A stretch of 64,000 bases of DNA from Clostridium_AW sp040797845. GTDB taxonomy: Bacteria > Bacillota > Clostridia > Clostridiales > Clostridiaceae. The notes beneath the pieces were generated by a model. That model was not told the origin of the DNA. It ran no database searches and saw only the letters and a program-made list of their open reading frames with translations. Made by a program: the position numbers and the translations under genes. The stretch covers positions 62,001 to 126,000 of the forward strand of contig JBFNFA010000001.1 in NCBI GenBank assembly GCA_040797845.1, in the 5' to 3' direction. This document shows positions 1 to 7,689 of the stretch, one piece after another (position 1 is the first letter of the stretch; the number at the start of each line of letters is the position of its first letter).

Positions 1-283
1 TTATTGGACCTTTGCAAGAAAGCTCATAGGAAGTACTATACATGCCATAAATTCAAAAAAAGTGGATGGAATCATATACATATCTACCTTTGCCTGTGGC
101 ATAGATTCTGTTGTGGTAGATATCGTTGAAAAAACTATAAGAAATCAAAGCCATATTCCTTTTATGCTCTTAACATTAGATGAGCACAGTGGTGAAGCGG
201 GAATAAATACAAGAATTGAAGCTTTTATTGATATGATTAAATGGAGGGATAATTATGAAAATAACCTTTCCGCACATGGGTAA
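1..283 (+). CDS. 2-hydroxyacyl-CoA dehydratase/activase-related protein, C-terminal end (partial)
   Basis: This open frame runs in from the left edge without a start, so only the last 93 residues are visible. The segment STFACGID followed by MLLTLDEHSGEAGINTRIEAF is the usual C-terminal signature of proteins related to the 2-hydroxyacyl-CoA dehydratase activator and its partner subunit (DUF2229 group). The same ending, slightly changed, occurs in the next gene (LDEMTGEAGYLTRLEAF), so the two are paralogues. It overlaps the next gene by 29 bases, which implies one operon and translational coupling. Family assignment is good; substrate is unknown. Confidence 0.7.
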   Translation, partial: YWTFARKLIGSTIHAINSKKVDGIIYISTFACGIDSVVVDIVEKTIRNQSHIPFMLLTLDEHSGEAGINTRIEAFIDMIKWRDNYENNLSAHG

Positions 284-1343
284 TTTATATGCAGGATTAA
301 AAGGAGTTTTTGAAGATTTAGGAGTAGAAGTGATTTGTCCCCCAAAGTCTAGTAAAACTACATTAGAAATTGGCACTAAAAATTCACCAGAACAAATATG
401 TATTCCTTTTAAAATAACCTTAGGTAATTATATAGAAAGTATTGAAATGGGAGCGGATACTTTATTTATGTGGGGAGGTTGTGATGCTTGTAGAATTGGT
501 TTTTACAACACCCTACATAAACTTATATTGAAAGATTTAGGCTATGGTATTGAATTAATTTGTGTAAAGCAACTAAACTCCCCAGAAAGAATAAAAACTT
601 TTTTAGAACAACTAAAGAGGGTTTCTGGAAATGCTAGTTATTTTAAGCTAATATCCTTATTTAAAAAGGGTGTGGATTTAATCTATAAAATTGAAACATT
701 AGATGAGCTTGCACTTAAAGTAAGGCCAAGAGAAATTAACAAAGGTTCTGTAGATTGCTTATATGATAGATTTGAAGAAGAAATTTATAAAGTAAAGGGC
801 TGTGATGAAACTTCTAAGCTTATTGAAAAATATATTAATGAGCTAAAGAGTATTCCTATTAATAAGGATAAAGAATGTTTAAAGATAGGAATTGTTGGGG
901 AAATTTACACCGTAGTTGAGCCCTTTATCAATTTTAATATAGTAAAGAAACTTGGAAACTTAGGAGTAGAAGTAGATATGGCTGTAACCACTGGTAGATT
1001 TCTAAAAGAACAAATTGATTTTTTACCTTTTGTAAAATCTAAAAAGAAGGAAATACACAAAGCAGCCGCTCCTTATATTAATTTAGAAATTGGAGGCCAT
1101 GCAAGACACACAGTAGGAGAAACAATTTTATATAGCAAAAGTAATTATGATGGAGTAATTCATCTTCTTCCTTTTACTTGCATGCCAGAAATAGTGGCTC
1201 AAAGTATTTTGCCTACAGTAGAAAAGAATCATAACATGCCTATACTCAAGTTAGTATTAGATGAAATGACTGGGGAAGCAGGATATTTAACTAGGCTTGA
1301 GGCCTTTGTAGATTTACTCAATACAAGAAAAGAGATAATCTAG
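255..1343 (+). CDS. 2-hydroxyacyl-CoA dehydratase/activase-related protein
   Basis: The 362-residue protein begins at an ATG preceded by a GGAGGG ribosome site lying inside the upstream gene. Cysteines occur in the motifs EQICIPF (about residue 50), WGGCDACRIGFY (about 75-86) and PFTCMPE (about residue 310). This pattern fits iron-sulfur ligation in the HgdB/DUF2229-like family that accompanies radical 2-hydroxyacyl-CoA dehydratases. No dehydratase or CoA transferase genes follow, so this pair is probably a stand-alone activase-related module whose function is not defined in most clostridia. It ends the operon; a hairpin terminator follows 26 bases after its stop. Confidence 0.7.
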   Translation: MKITFPHMGNLYAGLKGVFEDLGVEVICPPKSSKTTLEIGTKNSPEQICIPFKITLGNYIESIEMGADTLFMWGGCDACRIGFYNTLHKLILKDLGYGIELICVKQLNSPERIKTFLEQLKRVSGNASYFKLISLFKKGVDLIYKIETLDELALKVRPREINKGSVDCLYDRFEEEIYKVKGCDETSKLIEKYINELKSIPINKDKECLKIGIVGEIYTVVEPFINFNIVKKLGNLGVEVDMAVTTGRFLKEQIDFLPFVKSKKKEIHKAAAPYINLEIGGHARHTVGETILYSKSNYDGVIHLLPFTCMPEIVAQSILPTVEKNHNMPILKLVLDEMTGEAGYLTRLEAFVDLLNTRKEII

Positions 1344-1369
1344 AATGAATATATACAAATACAAAGATA

Positions 1370-1395
1370 AAGAGACGGGTTTCTGTCTCTTATTT
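1370..1395 (+). terminator. Terminator after the activase-related pair
   Basis: Arms AAGAGAC (1370-1376) and GTCTCTT (1385-1391) form a 7-bp stem with an 8-base loop, followed by a T-rich run. The position directly after the gene stop supports rho-independent termination. Confidence 0.6.
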
Positions 1396-1396
1396 T

Positions 1397-1641
1397 TATC
1401 TGATGACTACCATCCGTAATACTCCCATCGCACTCTGTGAAAGCGATTCACATAAAATCAAAGATTTTGGTTCTCTGCTTTTCTACAAGTGAGAGATATT
1501 AGAACTCTTGAGCTTCAGTGATTTAGAGTTCTTATGCTGTGCATAACGGATGCTATGTCCCTGGATAAGTTCTTCTAGGATTCAGTTGGAGTAAGTATTC
1601 CTTTTAAGCAAACTCCATCTGAAGCTAAGAATCACTTGATA
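1397..1641 (-). repeat. Dispersed structured repeat A, copy 1 (inverted relative to copy 2)
   Basis: This 245-bp stretch is the reverse complement of 14256-14500, with roughly 11 differences counted by eye (about 95% identity). Both copies have the same length and both end in TATC/GATA, within an imperfect 10-bp terminal inverted repeat. On the strand of copy 2 it contains an imperfect 20-bp hairpin, a TTATGC/GCATAA hairpin, an 8-bp AGAACTCT/AGAGTTCT hairpin and an AAAATC/GATTTT hairpin. It has no open frame of note. It fills most of the 574-base gap before csoR. It could be a MITE-like mobile element or a structured RNA repeat. Confidence 0.85.
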
Positions 1642-1747
1642 AATTTTTATATAGTTATACTGCTAAAATACATTAATAAATCTTCATAATATCTTTAAAG
1701 TACATTGATATAATACTTATTAATTTACAATTAATACTTTTAAGATC

Positions 1748-1788
1748 ATGAAGAAATAAAAAATATTTAAAAACTTTTATTTCTTCAT
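1748..1788. repeat. 14-bp perfect inverted repeat upstream of csoR
   Basis: ATGAAGAAATAAAA (1748-1761) and its exact complement (1775-1788) flank a 13-base AT-rich spacer. There is no T-tract downstream. It may be an operator or a leader hairpin; I cannot tell which. Confidence 0.5.
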
Positions 1789-1873
1789 ATAGTATTCATA
1801 AGATTTGGTTATTATATATTTATAGATAAACAAAATATATGGGAGAAAAAATTAAATAATTTTTTTACTCCCT

Positions 1874-1898
1874 ATCCCCTCCCATGGGTGTAGGGGAA
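1874..1898 (+). promoter_or_regulatory. Candidate CsoR-family operator
   Basis: CCCCT (1876-1880) and AGGGG (1892-1896) form an inverted repeat around CCCATGGG (1881-1888), twenty bases ahead of the csoR start. This is the only G/C-tract-rich stretch in an otherwise AT-rich leader. CsoR/RcnR-type repressors are known to bind such G-tract inverted repeats in their own promoters. Autoregulation is an inference from position and sequence type. Confidence 0.55.
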
Positions 1899-1917
1899 GA
1901 AGTGAAGGAGGGAAATA

Positions 1918-2184
1918 ATGAATCAAGAAAGAACAAAAGCGTTAATGTTATTAAAAACTGCAAAAGGACAAATTGAAGGCATTATAAAAATGATAGAGGA
2001 AGAACGATATTGTGTTGACATATCTAATCAGCTTATTTCATCACAAGCTCTTTTAAAGAAGGCAAACATGCTAATTTTAAAGCAGCATATACACCATTGT
2101 GTAAAAGATGCTGTTAAAGAAGATAAAGGTGAAGAAAAAATAACTGAGATAATAGATATTTTAGAAAAGATTATTCAAAAATAA
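1918..2184 (+). CDS. csoR: CsoR-family metal-sensing transcriptional repressor
   Basis: This 88-residue all-helical DUF156 protein has the copper-sensor fingerprint C32-x24-H57-x3-C61, the spacing of the Cys-His-Cys Cu(I) site in CsoR. It starts at ATG after an AAGGAGGG ribosome site. CsoR tetramers release DNA on binding Cu(I); other members sense nickel, sulfide or formaldehyde, so copper is the best guess from the ligands. A G/C-tract inverted repeat sits just upstream, which suggests autoregulation. Unusually, no CopA or CopZ gene follows; instead the neighbours are an LDCC peptide and a membrane spermidine-synthase-like protein. Confidence 0.85.
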   Translation: MNQERTKALMLLKTAKGQIEGIIKMIEEERYCVDISNQLISSQALLKKANMLILKQHIHHCVKDAVKEDKGEEKITEIIDILEKIIQK

Positions 2185-2204
2185 ATTTTTAGGGGGAAAA
2201 GATT

Positions 2205-2342
2205 ATGAAAAAATTTTTAAAGGATTTTATAAAAAAGATTGCAGATCAAAATAGTAAAACTTTTGGTGATGGTAAACTTGATTGTTGCGATTTAAATAAA
2301 ACAAACAATACAAATAATAAAGCTAATGATAAAAATAAATAA
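2205..2342 (+). CDS. Small LDCC-motif putative metal-binding protein
   Basis: This 45-residue reading frame starts at ATG after an AGGGGGAA ribosome site, 20 bases past the csoR stop. It has a basic N-terminal helix (MKKFLKDFIKKIA), a central GDGKLDCCDLNK segment and an Asn/Lys-rich tail. The LDCC motif matches a family of short putative metal-binding proteins annotated in clostridia. The vicinal cysteines (Cys29-Cys30) next to a copper-type repressor support metal chelation. Function is inferred only from the motif and the neighbour; coding status is supported by the ribosome site and the motif. Confidence 0.7.
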   Translation: MKKFLKDFIKKIADQNSKTFGDGKLDCCDLNKTNNTNNKANDKNK

Positions 2343-2464
2343 CTTAAAAGAGATGTAGATCATGATTTAGAAATAAAGGGCTTTGGTAAAGAATTTGTTC
2401 TATCAAGGCTCTTTTCTTAAAAAGGAATATAATACAAGTTATTAAATAATTGGGGGGACCAATT

Positions 2465-4762
2465 GTGGCAAAACACATTAAAACAATAAAAGAACTTAGG
2501 TATACGTGGCTTCTATATTTTGCAATATTTTTTACTACAATGTCGCTTTTCATATATGAAACATTGCTTACTAGATTATTTTCAGTTATTTTAACCTATA
2601 ATTTGGTTTTTGTAGTGGTATCTTTTGCAATACTAGGAAGTGGACTTGGAGGGATATTAGCTTATAGGGCATTGAAGATGGGGAAAGATGTAGAAAAAAT
2701 TTTGGTGTTTTCCTCAGTCTTGCTTCCTATAAGTTTTATTGTATCTATATCAATAATGTATCTTTTCTCCTTTATTCCAACATTTTTAATATATATGCCA
2801 GCATCACTTTTTCCTTTTATTTTAGGAGGAGTAATAACCTCTATTATATTTAAGGAAAGGTCTAAATACAGTGGTAAGCTTTATTTGATGGATCTATTTG
2901 GATCAGCAATAGGCAGTTTATTAATTATAAAGCTTATGAATTCTTTTGGATTTTTAAAAAGTGTTGTTGTAGTAAGTATTGTAATGATAATTTCAGCCAT
3001 ATTAATAAGTAGTTTTTATAAAAAAAGACAAGCTATAATTTTATCTTCTAGCCTATTGGTAATAATGAGTTTGTTGTTTTTAAACAATAATTTATTTGAT
3101 TTCATAGAAAAAAGATTTTATTCATACTATACAAGCCCTGCAACAGTAATAGGAAGGTTAAATAATTCAAAGGAGAATGCTGAAATTTCATTTTCAAAGT
3201 GGGATGCTATATCTAAAACAGATGTAATTGATGTTAAGGATAAAAATGAAAAACTTATAGTTACTGATGGAGGAGCAACTGCTCCAATTGTAAAGTTTGA
3301 TGGAAATTTGAAATCAGTACAAAATTTAAAATCTGAGGTTAATTCCATTGCCTTTTCATTTGGCAAAAATGAAAAATCCCTTGTTATAGGCTCCGGTGGT
3401 GGTAAAGATGTACTTTTTGCCTTACTTGGAGGAAGTAAAAAAGTTGATGCAGTAGAAATAAACCCGTCAACCATAACAGCTGTAAATAAGTTTAAAGAAT
3501 TTAGTGGTGATATATATAACTATCCAGGGGTTAATTTGTATAATCAAGATGGAAGATATTTTATAGAGAATAGTAAAGAGAAGTATGACAATATATATTT
3601 ATCAATGGTAATGACAAATTCTGTGGAAAATACTATGTATTCTTTAGCAGAATACTATATATTTACCCAGGAAGCATTTAATCAATACTTTGATCATTTA
3701 TCTGATAATGGAAAATTAACCTTTATGCTTCATGATAGAAAAGACCTCATGAAAGTAGTGAATACAGGAATTAAAGTATTGATGGATAGAGGAGTAAAAG
3801 AAAAAGATGTTACTAATCACTTTGTAATAATAAATGGTATAACTGAAGCTGAAAGTAAGGTTCATGGGAACAAAGTAATCATGCCTTTGGTAATATTTAA
3901 AGATGTACCATTTAGTCAGGAGGAAATTGATTCAATATTAAATACTGCTAATTTACAAAATAGAGATATGATTCATTATGCGGGAAGTGAAATGGAACCA
4001 TATAAATCTTTAAAAACTGGAGAAATCAACTATAAACAGCTTATAGACAAAATAGACTTCAATTCTAAACCTATTAATGATAATAGTCCATTTTTTTATA
4101 ACTACTCAAGGTTTGTTCCAGAAACAATGATTTTGATAATAGTTACAATCTTAATTATTTATCAATCTATAAAGAGAAGATTTATAACTAAGAAAGAGCA
4201 TGAGAAAGCATCTATTTATTTTGCGGCATTAGGAATGGCATTTATGTTAGTTGAAATTCCATTGATACAAAAGATGGTTTTGTATTTTGGAAGTTCATCT
4301 ATAGCTTTTAGTTTTGTTCTATTTAGTTTATTAGTTAGCAGCGGTGTGGGAAGCTTTATTAGTGAAACTAGAATAGTAAATAAGCTAACTACTAAGTCAC
4401 CTTACTATATCCTAGCAGCAGGAATTATAATTATAGTAAATCAACTAAACTTAAACACTATTTTAAATCTAACAAGGGATTGGGAGACAACATATAAATT
4501 CTTTGTAGTATTTTTCAAATTATTTCCTATAGGATTTCTAATGGGTATGGCTTTTCCTTCAGGAATAAAAAAACTAGGTAGTGTTAAAAAACAAGAGAAT
4601 ATAGTTCCACTTATGTATGGAGTAAATGGAATTTTTTCTGTATTAGGTTCAATATTAGCTGTAGCCATTTCTATGAAGTTTGGCTTTAATGCAACTATAT
4701 ATACTGGAGCAGCCATTTATATTATACTTTTCATTTTAAATCCTTTAGGAACATTTAAGTAA
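2465..4762 (+). CDS. Membrane spermidine synthase-like protein
   Basis: The GTG at 2465 lies seven bases after GGGGGG and gives 765 residues. The N-terminal 200 residues are hydrophobic with several membrane spans. A SAM/dcSAM-binding Rossmann domain of spermidine synthase type follows, with VIGSGGGKD near residue 306 and the acidic VDAVEIN near 328. The last 210 residues return to membrane spans. Fused transporter/spermidine synthase proteins of this layout are known, but few have a proven reaction. The strand where SpeE carries its catalytic aspartate reads NIYLSMVMTN, so polyamine synthesis is doubtful. It sits in the csoR cluster, 122 bases after the LDCC gene. Confidence 0.7.
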   Translation: MAKHIKTIKELRYTWLLYFAIFFTTMSLFIYETLLTRLFSVILTYNLVFVVVSFAILGSGLGGILAYRALKMGKDVEKILVFSSVLLPISFIVSISIMYLFSFIPTFLIYMPASLFPFILGGVITSIIFKERSKYSGKLYLMDLFGSAIGSLLIIKLMNSFGFLKSVVVVSIVMIISAILISSFYKKRQAIILSSSLLVIMSLLFLNNNLFDFIEKRFYSYYTSPATVIGRLNNSKENAEISFSKWDAISKTDVIDVKDKNEKLIVTDGGATAPIVKFDGNLKSVQNLKSEVNSIAFSFGKNEKSLVIGSGGGKDVLFALLGGSKKVDAVEINPSTITAVNKFKEFSGDIYNYPGVNLYNQDGRYFIENSKEKYDNIYLSMVMTNSVENTMYSLAEYYIFTQEAFNQYFDHLSDNGKLTFMLHDRKDLMKVVNTGIKVLMDRGVKEKDVTNHFVIINGITEAESKVHGNKVIMPLVIFKDVPFSQEEIDSILNTANLQNRDMIHYAGSEMEPYKSLKTGEINYKQLIDKIDFNSKPINDNSPFFYNYSRFVPETMILIIVTILIIYQSIKRRFITKKEHEKASIYFAALGMAFMLVEIPLIQKMVLYFGSSSIAFSFVLFSLLVSSGVGSFISETRIVNKLTTKSPYYILAAGIIIIVNQLNLNTILNLTRDWETTYKFFVVFFKLFPIGFLMGMAFPSGIKKLGSVKKQENIVPLMYGVNGIFSVLGSILAVAISMKFGFNATIYTGAAIYIILFILNPLGTFK

Positions 4763-4809
4763 TTCATAAATATCATATTTTACCATATTGAAAGTGATGA
4801 AGGTTTGCG

Positions 4810-5211
4810 ATGAAAATAGTAAAAATGAAAAAATTAGATAAGATAATTATAATAGTTTTTTTACTATTAAGTATTTTGCCAATGGGGTTTTTAATGCTAA
4901 TAAAATCCAGTAATGAGAATAGTAGCATTATTATTAAAGTTAATGGTAAAGTAGAAAAAAGTATTCCATTAAATAATAAAGATACAAGTGAAATTTACGA
5001 GTTTAGTTTTAACGAAAATGTAGGGTATGTTGAAGTGAAGAATGGAAGAGTAAGAATGCTAGAGATGAGTGAGGAAATCTGTCCAAATGCCATTTGTTCA
5101 GATACAGGGTGGATAGATAAAGGATACCAAAGTATTGTATGTCTCCCTAATAATATTATTGTCACAATTGAAGGAAATAAAGATAACGACATAGATGCTC
5201 AAACATACTAA
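4810..5211 (+). CDS. NusG domain II-containing exported protein
   Basis: The protein has 133 residues, with one N-terminal membrane anchor (about residues 11-32) and then the NusG_II (DUF1312-type) fold. The family signature is clear in EEICPNAICSDTGWI and QSIVCLPNN, with Cys91, Cys96 and Cys111. Such proteins are usually anchored outside the membrane, and their role is unknown. It follows the spermidine-synthase-like gene by 47 bases and is probably cotranscribed. The conserved cysteines would fit redox or metal roles in this metal-responsive cluster, but that is inference. Confidence 0.7.
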   Translation: MKIVKMKKLDKIIIIVFLLLSILPMGFLMLIKSSNENSSIIIKVNGKVEKSIPLNNKDTSEIYEFSFNENVGYVEVKNGRVRMLEMSEEICPNAICSDTGWIDKGYQSIVCLPNNIIVTIEGNKDNDIDAQTY

Positions 5212-5270
5212 ATAAATCTTCCATTTTGCATCTCTTCATATAATCTTTATATAAACAATATAAAATGTAA

Positions 5271-5290
5271 TTAAAAGTAATTACTTTTAA
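5271..5290. promoter_or_regulatory. 20-bp perfect palindrome upstream of the His/Met/Cys-rich membrane gene
   Basis: TTAAAAGTAATTACTTTTAA is a perfect palindrome 27 bases before the start at 5318. A TATAAT-like hexamer lies upstream near 5239. It could be a repressor operator; AT-rich composition makes chance more likely than usual. Confidence 0.4.
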
Positions 5291-5317
5291 ATTAAAGAAT
5301 ATATTGGAGGGGTATTT

Positions 5318-5599
5318 ATGAAATGCCATGGAGATAATAAAGAAAATGGGGAAGTTCGTAAACATAGTTCCTTTAAACATATGTTACACATGATTCTTTG
5401 TTGTGGATTGCCTATAGTTATTATACTATCTTTACCGCTTATAGCGAGATTTAGCCCAAAAGCGGCTGGTATACTAGGAATAATAGCACCATTTATATGT
5501 CCTTTAATGATGATTTTTATGCTACCAATGATGTTTGGTAAAAATAAAAAAGGAAGTTGCTGTGGCAATGAGGATGAGAGTGTTGTAAAATCAGAATAA
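5318..5599 (+). CDS. Small His/Met/Cys-rich membrane protein
   Basis: This 93-residue protein has an ATG after TTGGAGGGG. It has a hydrophilic N-terminus with CHGD, then HMLHMILCCG, two hydrophobic helices (about residues 24-44 and 50-72), and a C-terminal GSCCGNED. The clustering of His, Met and vicinal Cys around the membrane is typical of small proteins that handle soft metals, though I do not recognise a named family. It is the last gene of the csoR neighbourhood and is followed by a hairpin at 5638. It may have its own promoter, since a 106-base gap with a palindrome precedes it. Confidence 0.6.
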   Translation: MKCHGDNKENGEVRKHSSFKHMLHMILCCGLPIVIILSLPLIARFSPKAAGILGIIAPFICPLMMIFMLPMMFGKNKKGSCCGNEDESVVKSE

Positions 5600-5637
5600 T
5601 GGAATACTTTTAATATAGTTAATTATTATTGTAAAAA

Positions 5638-5667
5638 AGCCTTATGAGTTTAAAAAGTCATAAGGCT
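5638..5667 (+). terminator. Hairpin after the metal-responsive cluster
   Basis: AGCCTTATGA (5638-5647) and its perfect complement (5658-5667) form a 10-bp stem followed by ATTGTTATTT. The T-tract is weak but the location between clusters fits a terminator. Confidence 0.6.
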
Positions 5668-5746
5668 ATTGTTATTTGCTAAAAATATATTTATAAATTT
5701 TAAGCATGTTACTGATTAACTAAGTAATTATATGTAAAAAAGAGAA

Positions 5747-5785
5747 TATAATATATATAAGGGAAATAACCGGTTATATGTCCCT
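5747..5785 (+). promoter_or_regulatory. glpF promoter -10 and overlapping palindrome
   Basis: A consensus TATAAT lies at 5747-5752. A palindrome follows at 5760-5785: a perfect ATAACCGGTTAT core (5765-5776) with the outer arms AGGGA and TCCCT. It lies at the expected transcription start, so it could be an operator or a 5' mRNA hairpin. I saw no good -35 at standard spacing. Confidence 0.45.
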
Positions 5786-5810
5786 AATCAGATTTATGGG
5801 GGGATTTATT

Positions 5811-6515
5811 ATGACAAGTTTTATGGCTGAATTAATTGGAACCATGTTATTAATTCTTTTGGGTGATGGTGTTGTTGCTAACTGTGTATTAGGTAAAACT
5901 AAGGGTAACAATTCTGGTTTAATGGTTATAGCTACAGGATGGGCTATAGCAGTTGCTGTCCCAGCATTCATATTTGGAAGTTTCAGTGGAGCTCACTTTA
6001 ATCCTGCTTTAACAATAGCATTAGCGGCAATAGGAAAATTCCCTGGCAGTCAAGTATTGCCATATATAATTGCACAATTTATAGGGGCAATTATAGGTGC
6101 AACATTAGTTTATATTATGTATTTACCACATTGGGATGCTACAGATGATGCAGATGCTAAATTAGCAGTATTTTGTACTGGACCAGCTATAAGAAATAAA
6201 GCAACAAATTTTGTATCAGAAGTTATAGGTACATTCGTGCTTGTTTTTGGTATACTTGGATTAGGACTGCAAAAAACTGCAGATGGAGTAGGAACATTAT
6301 ATGTAGGTTTATTAATATTAGTTATAGGAGTATCCTTAGGTGGAACAACAGGATATGCAATAAATCCAGCAAGAGATTTAGGACCAAGAATAGCACATGC
6401 ATTATTACCTATACCTAAAAAAAGAGATTCAGATTGGGATTATTCTTGGATACCAGTTCTAGGACCTATCGTAGGTGGATTATTAGCAGCCATAATATTT
6501 AAAGGGTTATTTTAA
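5811..6515 (+). CDS. glpF: Glycerol uptake facilitator (aquaglyceroporin)
   Basis: The chosen ATG follows GGGGGG by seven bases; an upstream in-frame ATG lacks a ribosome site. The 234-residue membrane protein has both MIP half-helix motifs, NPA at 64-66 and NPARD at 185-189. The Asp after the second motif marks glycerol facilitators rather than water channels. It lets glycerol diffuse into the cell for GlpK, or dihydroxyacetone for the Dha kinase. It heads the glycerol/dihydroxyacetone cluster and is followed by dhaK after 35 bases. Confidence 0.92.
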   Translation: MTSFMAELIGTMLLILLGDGVVANCVLGKTKGNNSGLMVIATGWAIAVAVPAFIFGSFSGAHFNPALTIALAAIGKFPGSQVLPYIIAQFIGAIIGATLVYIMYLPHWDATDDADAKLAVFCTGPAIRNKATNFVSEVIGTFVLVFGILGLGLQKTADGVGTLYVGLLILVIGVSLGGTTGYAINPARDLGPRIAHALLPIPKKRDSDWDYSWIPVLGPIVGGLLAAIIFKGLF

Positions 6516-6550
6516 TAATTGATGATTTATAAATTTAAGGGGGAATAAGG

Positions 6551-7549
6551 ATGAAAAAATTAATAAACAACGTAGAATATATTGTTGAGGAAATGCTTAA
6601 TGGTATGGTAGCAGCTTATCCAAGCTATGTTAGAAAGCTAGAAGAAGGAAATATTTTAGTAAGAAAAAACTCTCCTATAAAGGATAAAGTAGCATTGGTC
6701 AGTGGTGGCGGAAGTGGACATGAGCCAGCTCATGGTGGATTTGTAGGAGCAGGGATGTTAGACGCGGCTGTAGCAGGAGCAGTATTCACGTCACCAACTC
6801 CAGATCAGGTATATGAAGGAATTAAGGCTGTAGCAGGAGACAAAGGTGTCTTGCTGATAATAAAAAATTATAGTGGAGACGTAATGAACTTTGAAATGGC
6901 GAAGGATATGGCTGAGGCAGAGGGAATAGAAGTAGATTATGTAGTAGTAAATGATGATGTAGCGGTGGAAAATAGTACCTATACCACAGGTAGAAGAGGA
7001 ATTGCAGGTACAATTTTTGTACACAAAATAGCAGGTGCTCTAGCGGAAAAGGGTGCAGAGCTAGGAGAAGTAAAGAGAATTGGTGAAAAGGTAATAGAAA
7101 ATGTTAGGAGTATGGGAATGGCATTAACACCTTGTATTGTACCGGCAGCTGGCAAACCTACATTCACACTAGAGGAAAACGAAATGGAGATAGGTATGGG
7201 TATACATGGAGAGCCTGGCACTCACAAGGAAGATTTAAAATCTGCTGATGAAGTAACAAAACATTTAGTTTCTAAAATATTAGAAGATATGAAACTACAA
7301 AAAGGTGATGAAGTAGCAATCATGGTTAATGGTTTAGGCTCTACACCATTAATGGAATTATTTATTGTGAATAATAAAGTAGATAAGATATTAAAAGAAA
7401 AGGAAATAAAAATATATAAAACCTTTGTAGGTGAATACATGACTTCATTGGAAATGGCTGGTTGCTCAGTAACGCTGCTAAAATTAGATGAAGAGCTAAA
7501 AGAATTATTAGATGCTCCAGCAGATACTCCAGCTTTTAAATCCATATAA
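6551..7549 (+). CDS. dhaK: Dihydroxyacetone kinase subunit DhaK
   Basis: The 332-residue protein carries the dihydroxyacetone-binding signature GGGSGHEPAHGGFVG (about residues 52-66) and His219 in GMGIHGEPG, the residue that binds the substrate carbonyl covalently in this family. Asp110 in NYSGD completes the site. With DhaL and DhaM it forms the PTS-dependent kinase that phosphorylates dihydroxyacetone in the cytoplasm at the expense of phosphoenolpyruvate. It starts at ATG after AAGGGGGAA. The gap to dhaL is about 140 bases and contains an imperfect inverted repeat. Confidence 0.95.
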   Translation: MKKLINNVEYIVEEMLNGMVAAYPSYVRKLEEGNILVRKNSPIKDKVALVSGGGSGHEPAHGGFVGAGMLDAAVAGAVFTSPTPDQVYEGIKAVAGDKGVLLIIKNYSGDVMNFEMAKDMAEAEGIEVDYVVVNDDVAVENSTYTTGRRGIAGTIFVHKIAGALAEKGAELGEVKRIGEKVIENVRSMGMALTPCIVPAAGKPTFTLEENEMEIGMGIHGEPGTHKEDLKSADEVTKHLVSKILEDMKLQKGDEVAIMVNGLGSTPLMELFIVNNKVDKILKEKEIKIYKTFVGEYMTSLEMAGCSVTLLKLDEELKELLDAPADTPAFKSI

Positions 7550-7573
7550 TAAAAATTGAAATAATTTTATAAG

Positions 7574-7666
7574 TTGAGAGGCGGTGAAAAGTTAAGAGTG
7601 AAGAATAAAAAGTTATGGATGAAATTTCTATACTATTACTATTCATTTTTAACTTTCCACTCTCAA
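7574..7666. repeat. Imperfect inverted repeat between dhaK and dhaL
   Basis: A TTGAGAG...AAAGTTAA block (7574-7595) is matched by its near complement TTAACTTTCCACTCTCAA (7649-7666). The inner bases of the left arm (GAGTGAAGAAT) recur near 26507, before murG. It looks like a small palindromic intergenic unit; it might alter the dhaK:dhaL ratio by stabilising mRNA, but that is a guess. Confidence 0.4.
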
Positions 7667-7689
7667 TTAAAAATAAAGGGGGGATTACC

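Noticed and set aside
7574..7666. The inverted repeat between dhaK and dhaL considered as an insertion sequence remnant.
   Set aside because: Too short and imperfect, with no flanking duplication or coding capacity; kept only as an inverted repeat.
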